A DNA stretch of 64,000 bases, from contig CM043960.1 of NCBI GenBank assembly GCA_014529385.2, forward strand, positions 33,335,396-33,399,395, in the 5' to 3' direction. The notes under the pieces were generated by a model. The model was not told where the DNA came from. It did not search any database and saw nothing but the letters and a program-made list of their open reading frames with translations. A program made the position numbers and the translations under genes. The DNA is from Adiantum capillus-veneris. Lineage: Eukaryota; Streptophyta; Polypodiopsida; Polypodiales; Pteridaceae. This document shows positions 47,801 to 60,839 of the stretch, piece after piece (position 1 is the first letter of the stretch; each line of letters begins with the position of its first letter).

Positions 47801-47935
47801 ATCTGTCATCCACAAATTTGACTACAAGTCCAAGTCTAGCAAGTGCGGATACAGACAAGAGATTCTTCTTGATCCCAGGTACATAAAGTGCATCAACAAG
47901 TGTGAAGAACTGCCATTAGCATCTGACGCTGGCCA
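44875..47935 (-). mobile_element. Copia element B: integrase, RT, RNase H and 3' LTR (decayed)
   Basis: Read right to left. The pre-integrase zinc region has LWHAHFGHLNFASLLRLQ (about 47,640). Integrase shows HSDVCGPMQ, YFVTFIDDYSR and PYTPQQNGVAERKNKS (47,522-46,926). RT runs 46,559-45,780 with GTKWVYKLKRKPDG, DIVTAFLNG and the catalytic YVDDLL. RNase H (45,525-45,060) has DSDWVG, SSCEAEY and YTDSQSTL. A purine tract CCAGGGGGTATT precedes an LTR (45,047 down to 44,875) that matches element A's LTR but lacks about its last 54 bases. Stops at 47,520 and several frameshifts kill it. Together with element A it looks like one element with its 3' half inverted. Confidence 0.88.
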
Positions 47936-47948
47936 ATAGGCAACAATA

Positions 47949-50570
47949 TTGCAACCCAATAGACGTATTCGCACGCGCTTTACTCAAGCAGTATATGTGA
48001 GGCCACAAGATGCAGCCTCTGACAGCTCGGAGGGTGATCATGTAGAGCACATTCTCAACAAGGCTATGTTTGAGCCCGAGGTCAATGAAATTACCGAGAC
48101 GATCATGGATTCAAAAAGGCTTATCTATGATGACATGAAAAGTGAAGACGATATGCCAGTGTATGGTGGAGCACGTGTGCCTAAATTGAAGGCGCTCCTG
48201 GTTCTTCTTAACATGCAGGAAAATTTTGGATGGAGTGACACTAGCATCACGGAAGTTTTCAGATGATCTATTACAATGTGTTTACTTCAATAAAAAACTC
48301 TAAATGTATAATGTACCAAATTACTTACACAAGTGTACCGCATTTTGGTCACTGTGTAGATTGCTCAAAGAGCACATACTGCTAGCTGATAATGTGATGC
48401 CAACTTCCAGAGATTAAGCAAGAAAGATCTTGCAAAACTTGGGGATGGATTACAATTCTATTCACGCTTGTCCTAATGATTGCATTCTTTTCAGAGGGGA
48501 ATACATAGACATGGAGAAGTGTTCGAAATGTGATTTCGAGAGATATCGAGTAGATCTCCATGGACAAAAAATTCCGCAGAAGGTTTTGCGACACTTTCCT
48601 CTACTACCTCGCATCAACCTCGCATCAAGCATTTCTTTGAATGTAAATCCATGGCCACCCTAGAATCATGGCACCAGGAGAATAGATCTTCGGATGGTGT
48701 GTTGCGGATTCTTGCAGATTGTGTGGCATGGAAGCATATAGACGACACATGGCCGGATTTTTCCAGGGAAGCTCAAAATTTGCGCCTCATCCTGGCTATG
48801 GATGGTGTAAATCCATTTGGTCAGAGGTCAATATTTTACAGTGTATGGCCAGTTCTCATTGTCAACTACAGCATTCCCAGTGGTTGACTACCAAGAAGGG
48901 GCACTTGTTTCTAAGCTTGATTGTGCGGGGACGATATGAAGTGAAGAATATGGATGTGTATCTTCGTCTACTATTGGAAGAGCTACAACAATTATGGATT
49001 GACATAGAAGTGGTGGATATGAGCCGACACACAAGTCGGCACAATGCTTTGATTCAGAGGCATTCTAATGTGGACAAGAAGATCCATAAAGGTTTCATAC
49101 CATCCGCCAAACTAAACATTGTGGAGTTGTATGCATGTTTGAGAAACACTTTCCTACTACTATGCTAACCATTCAAGTGCATCTTCTTGTTCACATAGTT
49201 GATGAGGTGAAAATAGTAGGCACAGTGAATTCCAGATGGATGTTCTTTTTAGAACGTTTCATGAAAACGCTCAAGGGATATGTGCATCAGAAGGCACGTT
49301 CGGAGGGTAGCATGGCAGAGGCTTGGCTGGTATCAGAGTCCCTAGTTTACATTGGAGAGTGGCTAGACGGATTCGATCGTGCCCGAGATGCACTTTGGAG
49401 AACCATAGACGATGAGCACATATCTAGGATTGTCATGTGCAATCTCGGTGTTGAAAAGAAAATGACGGAAGATCTAGAGACTAAGATCAATCAATTTTGC
49501 ATGCTTCACAATCCAGTAATGCAAAAGTGGATTTCGCAGTTCGAGAATGCAAACCAAGAGTGACAAAGGGCATGAATCGAGTGGAGATGGGGAAGACGAC
49601 CCACCAATGCATTATTCGGCGGGTCTTGAGAGCCTACCAACATTCATGAGCTTAAGATGGTTGCACCAGTTGAAAAGCGCACAACAGTGCGGCGAACAAG
49701 GGACTGAGGAGGAGTGGAAGTACTCTTGGGGTTGCACAACCAAGGTATGTTTGCAATGTACGACTCATGGCTTTCTAGATGTTTGGACAGCCACTCATAA
49801 TCTTTGTTGGTTGTAGTATAAGTCATACACAGCAGCATGGTGTAAAGGTCAACAATTTAGGGTGGAACGGATTGACAAAAAGCGTTTTACACAAGATTGT
49901 GGAATCATGGCAAAATTCGAACAATCTAGTCACGACGACGGTCCTTTGATGCAAATCTTGTGGTGGCGGAATTCACTTACTTCGCCACGCTACAAGAGAT
50001 TTTGATGATTGATTATAGAGGATTTTTTGTGGATTTGTTTGAGGTGCAATGGTTCAAGTTAAACATGGAGGGTGGCAACGCTACTGTGCACATAGGAGAG
50101 TCAGGTTTCGTTGAGGTGGACTCAACCAAAGAAAATGGACCGACCTTCGAGAAACTTTTGTACTACCCGAGCATTGTGAACAAGTAAGTCTATAAATATT
50201 TAACATCCAACTTTAGAGGATTGGTGGTCTGGAAGCACTCATATAAGTTATGTGGCTCTTGTAGGTGGTATTTCATCCTACAAAGTCTGCACCAAACTAG
50301 TGGTATGTCATAGAGGAAGCCTCTCATAGTGCACGGATGTATGAGGGCTACAATGTGCCAATCACTGCAGCATCAGTGAAAAAGATCAAAGAGGATGCTG
50401 ATTCGGAAGCCGCTGAGGTGGTGCCAGACGAGCCTGGCGCTGCTACTCTCTATGGGATGCATGCGGAGGACCTACAAAATGAAACGGAGGACATCTGCCT
50501 AAACGGAGATCTCTATATAGACATAGGGAGTTATGTTGAGTTATGCGAGGATGAGAGAGAGACCTCTTAA
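47949..50570 (+). pseudogene. CACTA (En/Spm) TNP2-type transposase remnant
   Basis: The plant TNP2 layout is clear: YGGARVPKLKALLVLLNMQ, then ARKILQNLGMDYNSIHACPN and DCILFRGEYIDMEKCSKC (48,430). The catalytic-region box NLRLILAMDGVNPFGQRS and WPVLIVNYSIP follow (48,770-48,880), then HLLVHIVDEVK, RWMFFLERFMKTLKGYV and the rest (49,135-49,563). A DUF4216-like stretch is at 49,960-50,187 (FATLQEILMIDYRGFFVDLF). Four or more frameshifts and stops are present. No CACTA termini were found. It begins where the copia half ends, so one insertion probably truncated the other. Confidence 0.85.
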
Positions 50571-50899
50571 AGCCATAGACATTGTATCTGAGAAATTTTG
50601 CTCCTTTTTATAATATATATTGTATTCACGTGGAGTTTTGTCTGTTCTTGTCTCTATGCTATACTTGTGAAATTTAAGTTGTGATTAATCAAATTATAAG
50701 TTGTTCAGATTTTCTTCTCCATTCACCATTAAGATTTAATGTTCGCGTATTTAATGCAGGTATGGACGGGGGATAATAAATATGTGAGCTTTTCAATCAG
50801 AGCTTTTTTTGAGAAATATACAGCTCTTTTGATTGGGAGCTTAAGTTCACCTCTTATACTTAATAAAAGGTGTCTTTTTTGTGAAAAAATATCTCTTAC

Positions 50900-50993
<94 letters not shown>

Positions 50994-52486
50994 ATGATTG
51001 CATGGATTAACTCATGTTTAAAGCATAGTAATGAAGAGACATGAAAATTTTCCACCAAAGTAGTGAAACAAGATATAATACGCATGGATGACAAGTGATG
51101 AATAATAAATTATGACTAGACTATTTACCTAATGGGTCTCATCAAACACATAATGATGTCATTGAGAATAAATTTATATAGAGAGAAAGACACTTGTACA
51201 AGGTGGATCCCCTTTGTTGGAAGCTTATGTATCCACCATAAATCTTTGAATGAGGGTACACTACTAGGAGGATAAGGTTTCAAAACCCAATGCTTTGATT
51301 AGTGGTGCCATAGAGCCGTTATGCACTGGCCATACATATGTTTAGGATATCTTATAGGGAAACAATTTTGGGATAATAGAAAATTCTTAAAAATTAAACA
51401 TCCATGATTAGAGAGGTTAATTCTACCATTGCAGAGAAATTTAGGTTAAATTGAATTACGCCAATTCTAACTCTAGTTCTTGGTAAAGGAATGGGTGGCT
51501 ATGTATCAAGGAAAAACTCGAGAAGTTTCATTGTAGGAACAATGTCATATCCAATACAAAGTACATTGTTGCCCCTAAACAATGTCACATACAATACATA
51601 GTGCTTTGTGGCCCCTAAGACAATGCTAAGAAGATCATGGTCCCTCTTGAGCTAGGTTGTGGAATTCATAGGGCTTTGGAGTTGGTTTTGTATGCCCCTC
51701 ATTGGCAACAGGGGTGTCCTTTGACTAGGAGGTGCTTTAATTGTAGGTTCTAAAACATCCATGGGACTCTATGATTCTGGCTTTCATATTGGGTTGATGG
51801 TTGAACGAGATTCTAATCTAGAGGTATGATTTGGCTCTCTTATGTATAGAAGCATCTTGCACAAAGTCTTATTCCATACAGTTTTACATGGATTCTTACC
51901 TCTCAAGATGGTTGACCCATAAAAAATGATAATATAAAATTGGGAAAATATTCTCTTCCAAGTTTGTTTGAGCTATGGAGGAAGGAAGGCTGATAAATTT
52001 AAAAGAGTGGCTAAATTAGAGAAAAGGTAGGGAGGAGGTTCCAAAAGAAGGTGACGGATGGATGCAAGGAGGAGATTTGGAAAGATGGAGGACAGACAAG
52101 CTTAAATATGGAATGGATATGTGCATAGCAATGAGTGAAATGTTTGCTTTGTAAAAATTTGTGAGTGTTGATATGGTTGTCTTAACCATGGTGTTAAGGA
52201 ATATGATTGATATGTTCATAGGATGTGTTATCAAAACAAGGTGGGGTATTAGAAGAGCCTCCATAATAAAAGGAAAACCTTTTGCTATATCAAACCTCCC
52301 TCTTTCTTAAAGATTCCAAATGGTTTTAATAAATCACCTAGCTAAACATCAAAAGTAAATCCACTCGTACACACATACCTCACCAAAAGAACTAAGTCAA
52401 CATTGCTCAGTTATGCAACACTCAAGTTTTCAATAAGATCGCAAAACATAGTAGCCATCTTAGTGGCACATCTAGGAATAAGAAGT
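50571..52486. other. Unassigned sequence with (GT)n microsatellite
   Basis: No gene or known repeat apart from the GT tract at about 50,905-50,991. Confidence 0.5.
50905..50991. repeat. (GT)n microsatellite
   Basis: More than forty uninterrupted GT units. Confidence 0.97.
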
Positions 52487-53165
52487 TTTTAAAATATTGT
52501 AATATAATCCCACAAAGTATTTCATAATGTCATGAGCTATGACATAAGCCTGACCCACATACCAAAGAAGGAGACCAAGAAATAAATTCAATGGTGCTCG
52601 CTTGGAAAATGTGCATATGAGAAAGATTAGACATAGATAGCATTCAGACTGCCTAGACCGTGAGCTATGCCACAGATGTGGTAGCTTGGGATAGGTCAAA
52701 AAAAATCTTGTAATATAATCCCACATAGTGCTTCATAACATCATAAGCTACGACTAAGGAGGGCCCACATAGCTTGCAAGGAGACTAAGGAATAAGGTCA
52801 GTGACACTCACCTTAGAAAACATGTCAATGAAAAAGGCTAGACATAGGCAACATTTAGACTGCGGGGAGCATGAACTATGCCATTTACTTGCTAGCTATG
52901 TGGGCAACCATGAGAAAACTATTGATGACATTCGAGACCTGCCGTGATATTCCCACATGTGTCTAAGCTAGCTATGTGGGCAATGACATAGCTAGCTCAC
53001 ATAGCAATGAAATAGCTAGAAATTGGTCTCCTTGCTAGCGGGACGGCCCACATAGCTAGCAAGGAGACCAAGAAATAAGATCAATGGCACTCACCTTGGA
53101 AAACATGCCTAGGAGAAAGGCTAGACATAGGAATGTTCAGTCAGCCTAGACCATGAGATATGGCC
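52487..53165. repeat. Degenerate ~212-bp repeat, two full and one partial copy
   Basis: TTGTAATATAATCCCACAWAG at about 52,497 and 52,709 marks two copies. GGAGACCAAGAAATAARATC and GGCTAGACATAGG recur in these and in a third partial copy at 53,048-53,165. Noncoding; possibly an old tandem duplication of a dispersed element. Confidence 0.75.
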
Positions 53166-53900
53166 CCCAACCTTCAGAACAAAAGGATGTACACGTTTTT
53201 TGCAATGGAACTCATTCGTGTATGCCAAACCTCTGTCATAAATGAACCAACAGACCCCTAGTTGATCCCTCTTATAATGTTGTGTAATAGATTATTTGCT
53301 TGTCTAGCAATGTGTATGGGCTGTAGAGTGGAAAAGGGGTGTTGAGGCATGTGCGTGTGTAGTCTAAGACTGGGTCTAGACTGCACGCCTGAGAGTGGTT
53401 CGCACATGCGTTTAGAAGACGTGGCAAGATATTATTGGCAAGAACAAACGCAAAAGATTTTTGGACCCACTCTCCTTGCGAGCGGCCTCACTCTCCGAAC
53501 ACCCAAGGCTTCCACACACTTTTCAGCATGCATCGTGGGGAGGCTTTGAACGCATGACCTAGATTATGTGTGAGCCATTGGATCTAACCAATTAAGTCTT
53601 CTTGCGTGTTGTCCCCACAACACCCAAAACCTATATATTGTGTGCAGTCTGAACCCGAGCTCTTGAAGGTGCAGCTGAACTCGTGAGAGTAAGGGCAGTG
53701 TGAACCCACCCTAAACGAACTCATTGATAGACTATTAAAATAAATTCATTTAAATTTATAGGGTTTCAACATTAAGTTTGATTTAGTTTCAAGTTTTGAT
53801 ATTTTAAAGCACATGCACTTATCCTCCTACAGACCTCCTACATGCTATGAGCTCGTAGAGCATCCGGATGCGCATGGACGGTCCGTGCTTTGGGCTGTAA
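53166..53900. other. Unassigned sequence
   Basis: No gene. It ends with the first copy (53,844-53,886) of a TATGAGCTCG-led motif that recurs right of the MITE. Confidence 0.45.
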
Positions 53901-54379
53901 TTCTTTAAAGGGAAAATTATCAAAATACCCCTCTAATTTGCAAAAATTCCCAAAATACCCTTGTATCTATTTTTGTTGGATTGCTCAAGATTTTCTAATC
54001 TTTATTCCTTTTTGACAATTGAGATCCGTTTTTGAGCGCTTAGCATGTAATTTGTCACAAAATACCTCGCGAAAGAAGGCAATTATATTAAAAAATAATG
54101 AAGCAATTCATCTCCACAACCTACAACTCAAATTCTAGTTTTAGCATCTTGTATGATAGACAATCAATCTTCTTATGAAGAGCTACAATATTAATTATTT
54201 TGGAGAAATTTATTCTCACCACAAGTAGGGGTATTTTGGGAATTTTGGAAAATTTGAAGGGAATTTTGGGAATTTAAGACAAAATATTGGAGGTATTTTG
54301 GGAATTTTTGAAATTTGAGAAGTATTTTAGGACATTCCACAAATTAGAAGGGTATTTTAGTAATCTTCCCTTCTATAAA
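53901..54379. mobile_element. 461-bp Mutator-type MITE with 9-bp target duplication
   Basis: The element spans 53,910-54,370. Its terminal inverted repeats begin GGGAAAATTATCAAAATACC and, from the other side, GGGAAGATTACTAAAATACC, and stay similar for about 36 bases (through CTCTAATTTG). The flanks TTCTTTAAA (53,901-53,909) and TTCTATAAA (54,371-54,379) form a 9-bp duplication with one mismatch, the size typical of Mutator elements. The interior has repeated GGGAATTTTGG phrases and no coding capacity. Confidence 0.75.
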
Positions 54380-56360
54380 CAAATTAGTTCAAAATATCGA
54401 TACAAGATTATGAGCTCGCAGAGTGTTTGCGCGCACGCGGACAGTCTCCAGAGCTCTATAAACAAACACGAAAAGAATGTACCAAATCAATGAACAATAC
54501 TGCTACAAAAGTATGAGCTCGGAGGGCGTCTGTGCATGCTTGGAGGGCGTCCGCATGTGCGGAGGGTCTGTATGCTCATAAGGAAGCCTTTCCTTCAAAT
54601 GACTGGACACAGATGTTCCCTCGATGCCATGGATGTGTGCAGTGGTGCGCAAGAGAAGTAGACCTGATTTGGCGGGTTGTCCAAGGTAGGGAGGGAAGGG
54701 GCCAACGACGTGTACACCGCTGCTATTGGCAGTGGCAGCCCACGAACTATGCCCGGAGTAAGAGGCCGGAGGTGAGCAGCTAGAAACTATGTACGGAGGA
54801 GGTCTGGGCATAGCGGACCCACATCATGTCTCATAATTGTTGCAATTTGTTTTGAATGGAGACTACGGAATTGCAGTGTAACAGGGAGCGACAGAGGGAG
54901 CTGGAGGTTCTCCTGCTGTCAACGTGAGGCTACCTTAGTTGAGCACAACACGGCAATGCACCAGGTCATCCGAAGGCCGCATGGGTTGGGATAGGGCATG
55001 GCCGGAGTGGTGTAGAGTTACCTGCTGTCAACGTGAGGCTGTCTCACTTGAGGGCATACGACGGCAGCATATGCATATTGGGCAAGCGCATGGGAGCGGG
55101 GAGCTGTGTGGTTGTGCGCATGCAGCAGGAGGGATGCTTCAAGGGAATGCCGGCACGTAAGAATAGAGGTGTTGCAAGGGGATGCCATCAGGTGCCCACG
55201 TAGCAGCTGATTGTCGAAAATTCCACACGTAGCACGAGACATGCAGCTGCGAGACGAGTGGGGAGGCAAAGCGGGAGATGTGCAATCAGAGCTCCAGGGC
55301 AGCGGCGACAACGACATGCCGGGCAAAGGGCCTGTGGGGAACAAATCCCTGAGCTGGTCTTTCTTTTGTGTTCCGAATAAGTTTTCATAAGGAGACCGCT
55401 ACCTAAGGAGAAAGCCACACAAGAAAGCCCCGAGACCTAGTTCATTAACTTGCCATCAAGCTTGTGGTAAGTTTATTGCTACTCTTAGATAGTGAGAAAT
55501 TCAAGCTCATGAAGTTGCGATATCTCTTCGCATGGCTTGGATCTGCTACGAACCATTTGGCAACATGGATGATGGAATCAATGCACGGTGGTCTTCTCAA
55601 GATAGTCAATTCCTTGCTCATTTAGACTCAACAAGGTGGTCCACTATGGGCATCCGTGAGGTGGGACGGACATCTAGGATCCTACTAACTATTCTTTGTT
55701 GAGTTTATCATGTACCTTGACCTTTCAATTAAGATTGACCCTACTAATTGTTCTTCATTCATAGACCTTGACCTTTCAGTTTTAAGGTTGTTGAGATTTG
55801 GACTATCACTACAGAATTAACTTAGTCCCTCTTGAGTCAGAAAAAATGCACCAAAGGTTGGTTTTTCTTGAACCTTTAGGAAACTTTTCCATATTCCTTA
55901 CCCTCTCCTTTTGGTGAGAAAGATAATAAGAAGATATAACAAGATAAATTTTAATGTCATAGAAACAATCCCACAAGTCTTGAAAGATCTATCAAACGAG
56001 TGAGCTTAGAAGATAGAGAAGAAATGATATGAAAGGCTGTGAATGGATAAAATTTATATTTCCAAATCTCTTAGATAGGGTTACCCCGCCCCCTCCCCCC
56101 CTAGTCCCTTTCTTTTTGTTGTGGCTTTTCATCCTTTCTTTACTTATTTGGCCAAGGGTTTGCGATATTTTTGTGAAGGCTAACAATCTTAATATCTCTA
56201 GATGTCGCTAGTTTTTGAACTCCTTTACCTTAGTTGTTGGTTACATCTAAACCTGGCTAGATCTTGCCTCATTTATGTCTCTACCAGATCCTTTGATAGC
56301 ATTATCTAGGTTGGCAAGAAAATTCCTAAAGGTCTTATAGTTAGGCATTTAGGTTATCTT
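54380..56360. other. Unassigned GC-richer region with small duplications
   Basis: TATGAGCTCG-led motifs occur at 54,409-54,449 and 54,511-54,570. CCTGCTGTCAACGTGAGGCT is duplicated at 54,913 and 55,021, a 108-bp spacing. Frames on both strands overlap and none has recognisable motifs. Confidence 0.45.
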
Positions 56361-56365
56361 GTGGG

Positions 56366-56550
56366 AGTGGAAGCCTCTCAAAAAAATGTTGCAATAGTGG
56401 ATTCTCAACAGGATTCTCTTGGAATAGGAAGCCTCTCAAAAAAACATTGCAATAGAGGGTTCTCAACAGTTTATCATCTTGAAGTGGAAGACTCTCAAAA
56501 AAAATGTTGTACTAGTGGGTTCTCGACAGGATTCTATAGCCAAGTGGAAT
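56366..56550. repeat. 60-bp tandem repeat, three copies
   Basis: GGAAGMCTCTCAAAAAAA starts at 56,368, 56,428 and 56,488, exactly 60 apart, each followed by TTGYAMTAG and GGTTCTCRACAG. As 60 is divisible by three, a 65-residue frame runs through it, but it starts within the repeat and has no known motif. Confidence 0.9.
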
Positions 56551-57905
56551 TGTTATGAATGGCCTTTCTATGTTAGGATTAGGATCTTGCAAATAGTTAT
56601 TATTCCCTACTATCTATACTTTCTCCTATTGGTAGACTAGTATGCTAGAATGCTTCAAAAATGTATTTTTCTTATGTCAAAAGTTCTCTGGAATACTACA
56701 AGGGATGCATCAGCATTGGTTGAATTGGATAAATTGACACTGTTTTATGCTCTAAGATGATTGAATAGTTTGAATTTAAAAGCACATGCAATGGCAAGGA
56801 GGGCTACTCTCATCAAACATGTTTTGCATACTGATACTGATTGGTCTTTTTTTTTTTGGAAAGTGGTGGATGCTTTAGTTGTTTACTCTCATGGTAATTG
56901 GTTGTTATCTACTTGGGATAAAGTTTTCATTGTTGCTCCTATCAAAACTTGTTTTGATGTATCAAATAAGCTTCTTAAAACTCTAAAACATGTGGCCTCC
57001 TCTTCGATATGACAAGGTAGAGCTGGATACACTAGAGACTCCGTAGGATCATGAATCTATTTTCAAGTTTTGTATTTAAACTTCCACCTGCACGGTTTCT
57101 TGGTAACAAAAACTTATCTATGCAATGAAAATTCTTTGCTCATATTAACTAGATGTTCGACTCTAGCAGCTTGTTGAAACCTTCTTTTGCAGTTAGGAGG
57201 CAATTTAAATTGGATTTTGACTTCAATATTCTATAGAAGAAAATATGCATGATCTACATATCTTATCACCTCCATTGAGGAAGATAGATTTAAGGCCAGC
57301 TAGGTGCTTTCATCCACAATTGTCAAGTAGTTCAAGTTTAGCAAAGTACTTTCATTGCCATTTGTTGTGTATGTCACATGTAACAAAAAATGGTCTCTCA
57401 CTCATGTTGAACACTGGTGGACTTAGATTCTAGCAAACGTATGGTAGATTCCCAAATTAATTTAAGCTCATACTAGTTATTTGGAAATTTTTTGGGTAGG
57501 TGCTAACCTTAATGTTATGAATCTTGCAAAAAAAGCTTCTGTAATGAAAAATGTTTCATATGTACTAGGTTGCAGATTGTTAGACATGTTCTTTGGTAGT
57601 GTATACTTATTACAAAATGGTGGAAATGGCAGTATGTTAGTGGCACAATCGTTGGGGTGTAAAGATCCACTAAGTACAATTTGACATTTGCGTCTTTTAA
57701 GGTTCATGATGATGCAATTCTCTTTTGTTTTCACTCCTTCAAAGCATAGTTTTTATGGTTTATCTAGTCTATAAGAAACCATCTCTTGTTTGAAACCATT
57801 CACTCTGATAAGAGATTGGATGTTAGAGAACTCTATGTTCTTAAAGGACCGAGGGCTTCGCACTCAAGCTATTAGGATATCCAGTAGACTCTTTGTATGA
57901 ATTTT
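56551..57905. other. Unassigned sequence
   Basis: Short unrelated frames only. A (GA)n tract at 57,939-57,975 follows in the next segment. Confidence 0.4.
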
Positions 57906-57935
57906 CTATAGATGTAACATAATGTACATAAGATT

Positions 57936-57978
<43 letters not shown>

Positions 57979-58990
57979 TAGTCTTTTTTGTGTAGCCAAG
58001 TGACTGTTATGTGTGGTATCTTGGAAGGAAGAGATAGTGAGGCCTGTCGGTAGAGAGACAAGACATTACTTTTGTTTTCAAACCCTAACGCAGCTCTAAT
58101 GAAAACTTGTTTGTCTTTGCTAAAGCTTCTAGCGAAGTGGTGAAGATGAGCGTAGCTCTTCTGCCTATCACTAGCTCTCTTCAGGTTGTCTCTAATGACT
58201 AGAAGTTGATGATCCATCTCTTCCAGGGTAGACTTAGCGGCACGAACATGAAGAGCTAGGTCGGCTAACCGAAGAGGGACTAAACATTCCTGACCATACA
58301 CGGCTTTAAAGGGTGACATTCCGAGGCTTCGATGGTGAGAAGAGTTATAAGAAAACTCAACTAGGGGAAGAAACTTGATCCATTGATGGGGCTGGTGGTT
58401 GCAGTATGCTCAAAGCATATCTTCAATGACTTGATTCACTCGCTCAGTTTGACCATCAGTTTCCAGATGATATGCTGAACTGAGATTCAGTTGGGTACCC
58501 AGAGATCAAAACATGGCTTGCCAAAACTTAGAAGTAATTTTGGCATCCTGATCACTGATGATTCTTGCAGGGATTCCATGTAATCTTACTACCTCTTTGA
58601 CAACTACTTGGGCTATGTCAATGGCGGTGGTTGTCTGCTTGATTGGAATTAGATAAGCCACCTTAGTGAGCTTATCTATTATGACAAAAATAGAATCATA
58701 GTTTCCAGTTGTCTTTGAAAGACTTGTAACAAAGTCCATACTCAGACATTCCCACTTCATCTGAGGAATATCTAGGGACTGAAGCTTTCCAAGTAGTAAA
58801 GAAGACCATCTGTTAAGGTATAGTCAGTTAAGTGTTCCCTCGGGTTCTGAGCTTGAATCTCTTGCAGAAGAGGTCTAAAATAGGGATCTACCTGAATTTC
58901 TTGTTAAATTTCCTCAGGTAAAGAAGAGCTAAGGAGTGAATTAGTCAGGGTTGATGAGGATAGGACTGTTGGTCAAGAGGTCTTTGAGTG
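57906..58990 (-). pseudogene. Ty3/gypsy integrase remnant
   Basis: Integrase core on the minus strand: MKWECLSMDFVTSLSKT, IFVIIDKLTKVAYLIPIK and IPARIISDQDAKITSKFW (58,760-58,506), then after stops a WIKFLPLVEFSYNSSHH-like stretch and MSPFKAVYGQECLVPLRLAD (58,319 down). The chromo-like end (FIRAALGFENKSN) decays into a (GA)n microsatellite at 57,939-57,975. This is a different gypsy lineage from the giant element (closer to chromovirus-type integrases by motif). No LTRs are visible. Confidence 0.8.
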
Positions 58991-60051
58991 TATTGAAGGC
59001 AGCATCTCTCCCCAACAAAAAAAGAAAAAGTTGTCCTCAACTCGAATAAAATACATAATTGATGAAGCTTCTTGGATACGTCTTGCAACTTAACTTCTTG
59101 TTAACGCTTTCAACTTGACTTCTCTCTTACACTTCTTCATCTCCAAAAAATTTGCTAATATAATATTGGAGTCATGGGAAATCTTTCTTAATAAGCTATC
59201 TTCTTGAATAAGTCATCACGTTTGTGTCTTCTTTGATACGCTACTTCCTCTTTATAAGCTATTGGTAATCCCTTCTTTCTCAACACTTGTTATCCTCTTA
59301 TTTTTGCGATCTTCACTCTCTTGTAACTTAGTCATTTTCTTATTTGATGGCGTCTTGGCAAGAAGACTTGGTTCTTCCTGTATGCATCTCTCACTTGCAG
59401 AGTGCAGATGAGACAGTTAAAAGACAGTTCTTAGAGCGATACAAAGATCTCCTCTTTCCTCAGTCAAATTCTTGTGTTGGCCAAACGATATGGAAGACAT
59501 GGAGACATCTCACAAGAGTGACTCTCTAGGGTAGAGACCATTTTCGTAAAAATACCCGACTTGCTATGGTTACAGAGGCTCTGGGACTTGGCCCTCGATA
59601 CTACTGCGTAAAAAGAACACGAGATCTTGGGTTCTCCGCAAGGTTGTTCTTGCTTGTGCAGTTTATCCCCCCATTCCAAGATTTGCCCCGATACCATCTG
59701 GAGTCTTCCTCTTAGAGTTCCTTTTCTTTTCTCAGCTCATACCCGAGAAATTGCTCAAGCTGTTTCTTGTAGAAGCATTCCAGAGGGTGAGCGTCCTAAT
59801 ATGTGTGGCGCTTGCGATACTTGGTTATGTGACCATATATTAGAGGATCTTCATGAGTTGTAAACTTTCTTGCCTCTCTCTGTAATTACTTCCTGCCTCC
59901 CTTGTAATCCCTTTTGGCTTTACTTGGAGAAATAATCCATCTTTGAAAAATTTGAGTATTGTCCGTACTTCCTTGTCTTGAAATGTCAGTCTCTCCTCTT
60001 TAATTAAATTCTTAAGGACATCTCTATTTAGTGCTTTCAGCAAAGGATCTT
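58991..60051. other. Unassigned sequence, possible unrecognised ORF remnant
   Basis: 59,344-59,529 reads MASWQEDLVLPVCISHLQ and stays protein-like to a stop. 59,627-59,863 contains PNMCGACDTWLCDHILED. They may be pieces of one decayed protein, but I cannot name it. Confidence 0.3.
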
Positions 60052-60774
60052 TGTTAGGAAATAAGACGTAGCTAAATAGATAATTGAGTAGATTACTTAA
60101 TGGAGAGAGACAGATTTACATACACGAGATTATAGAGTAGAGAGAGAGAGAGAGAATGTACACAGGATATATGTGGTTCACCCAATGTGGGCTACGTCCA
60201 CGGAAAAGCAGCCACTCAATGGCTTTAGTACTTCAAAACAAGAAGTAGTTTACAAAGGGATTATACCCTTAATGGAGCTCCCACCTTGCTTCACTCTCAC
60301 CACCTCACACTCACCTTGTTGCATCAACTTCACACTATGAAATGTGTGTGGAAATGGTCTCCTTTTATAGGCCAAAAGGGATGCCTTCTCTCATGAGAGG
60401 CAGCCATGTGTAGCCGCCCTTGTGTAGATATGTTCAAATCGGACCCTCCAATCCGCCCATGTGTGGCTGCCCTTGAGAAGACAAGTCTGCTTTTGAATTC
60501 GGCCACCGGCCATTGACTTCCGACCACCTTCCGGCCGCTGTCCGGCCATAATATTCCGGCGAAAAGGAATATTCCGGCGAGGGGAAAAAAAGTCTAGGGG
60601 GCTTCCGCCCCTGAGGCCCCTAAAGTTACCCATGATTTTTTTGCCGTGAAAATTTTGGTTTCCGGCGAGTGATTTTTCTTCACGCACGATGGCTTCTTCT
60701 CATAATGGGGGCTTTACAAATGTGCGCTTTTACCACAGAAACTTACAAGGGTAAATCAGGCTCCATACTTAACA
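60052..60774 (-). repeat. 3' LTR of copia element C
   Basis: TG...CA boundaries on the minus strand: TGTTAAGTATGGAGCC to TATTTCCTAACA. Confidence 0.9.
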
Positions 60775-60839
60775 ATCTCCCACTTGGAGACTGATCTCCA
60801 AACCAAACCTATGACTACTTTCCATTCTGGCTTCTTATC

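Noticed and set aside
47949-50570. The CACTA remnant as the source of the H3 transposon's transposase
   Set aside because: It is a TNP2-type protein with entirely different motifs and lies outside the nested element.
50729-51094. His-Thr and Val-Cys repeat frames
   Set aside because: (GT)n microsatellite artefact.
54503-55420. Overlapping ~100-aa frames in the GC-richer block
   Set aside because: Open on both strands because of base composition; no recognisable domain.
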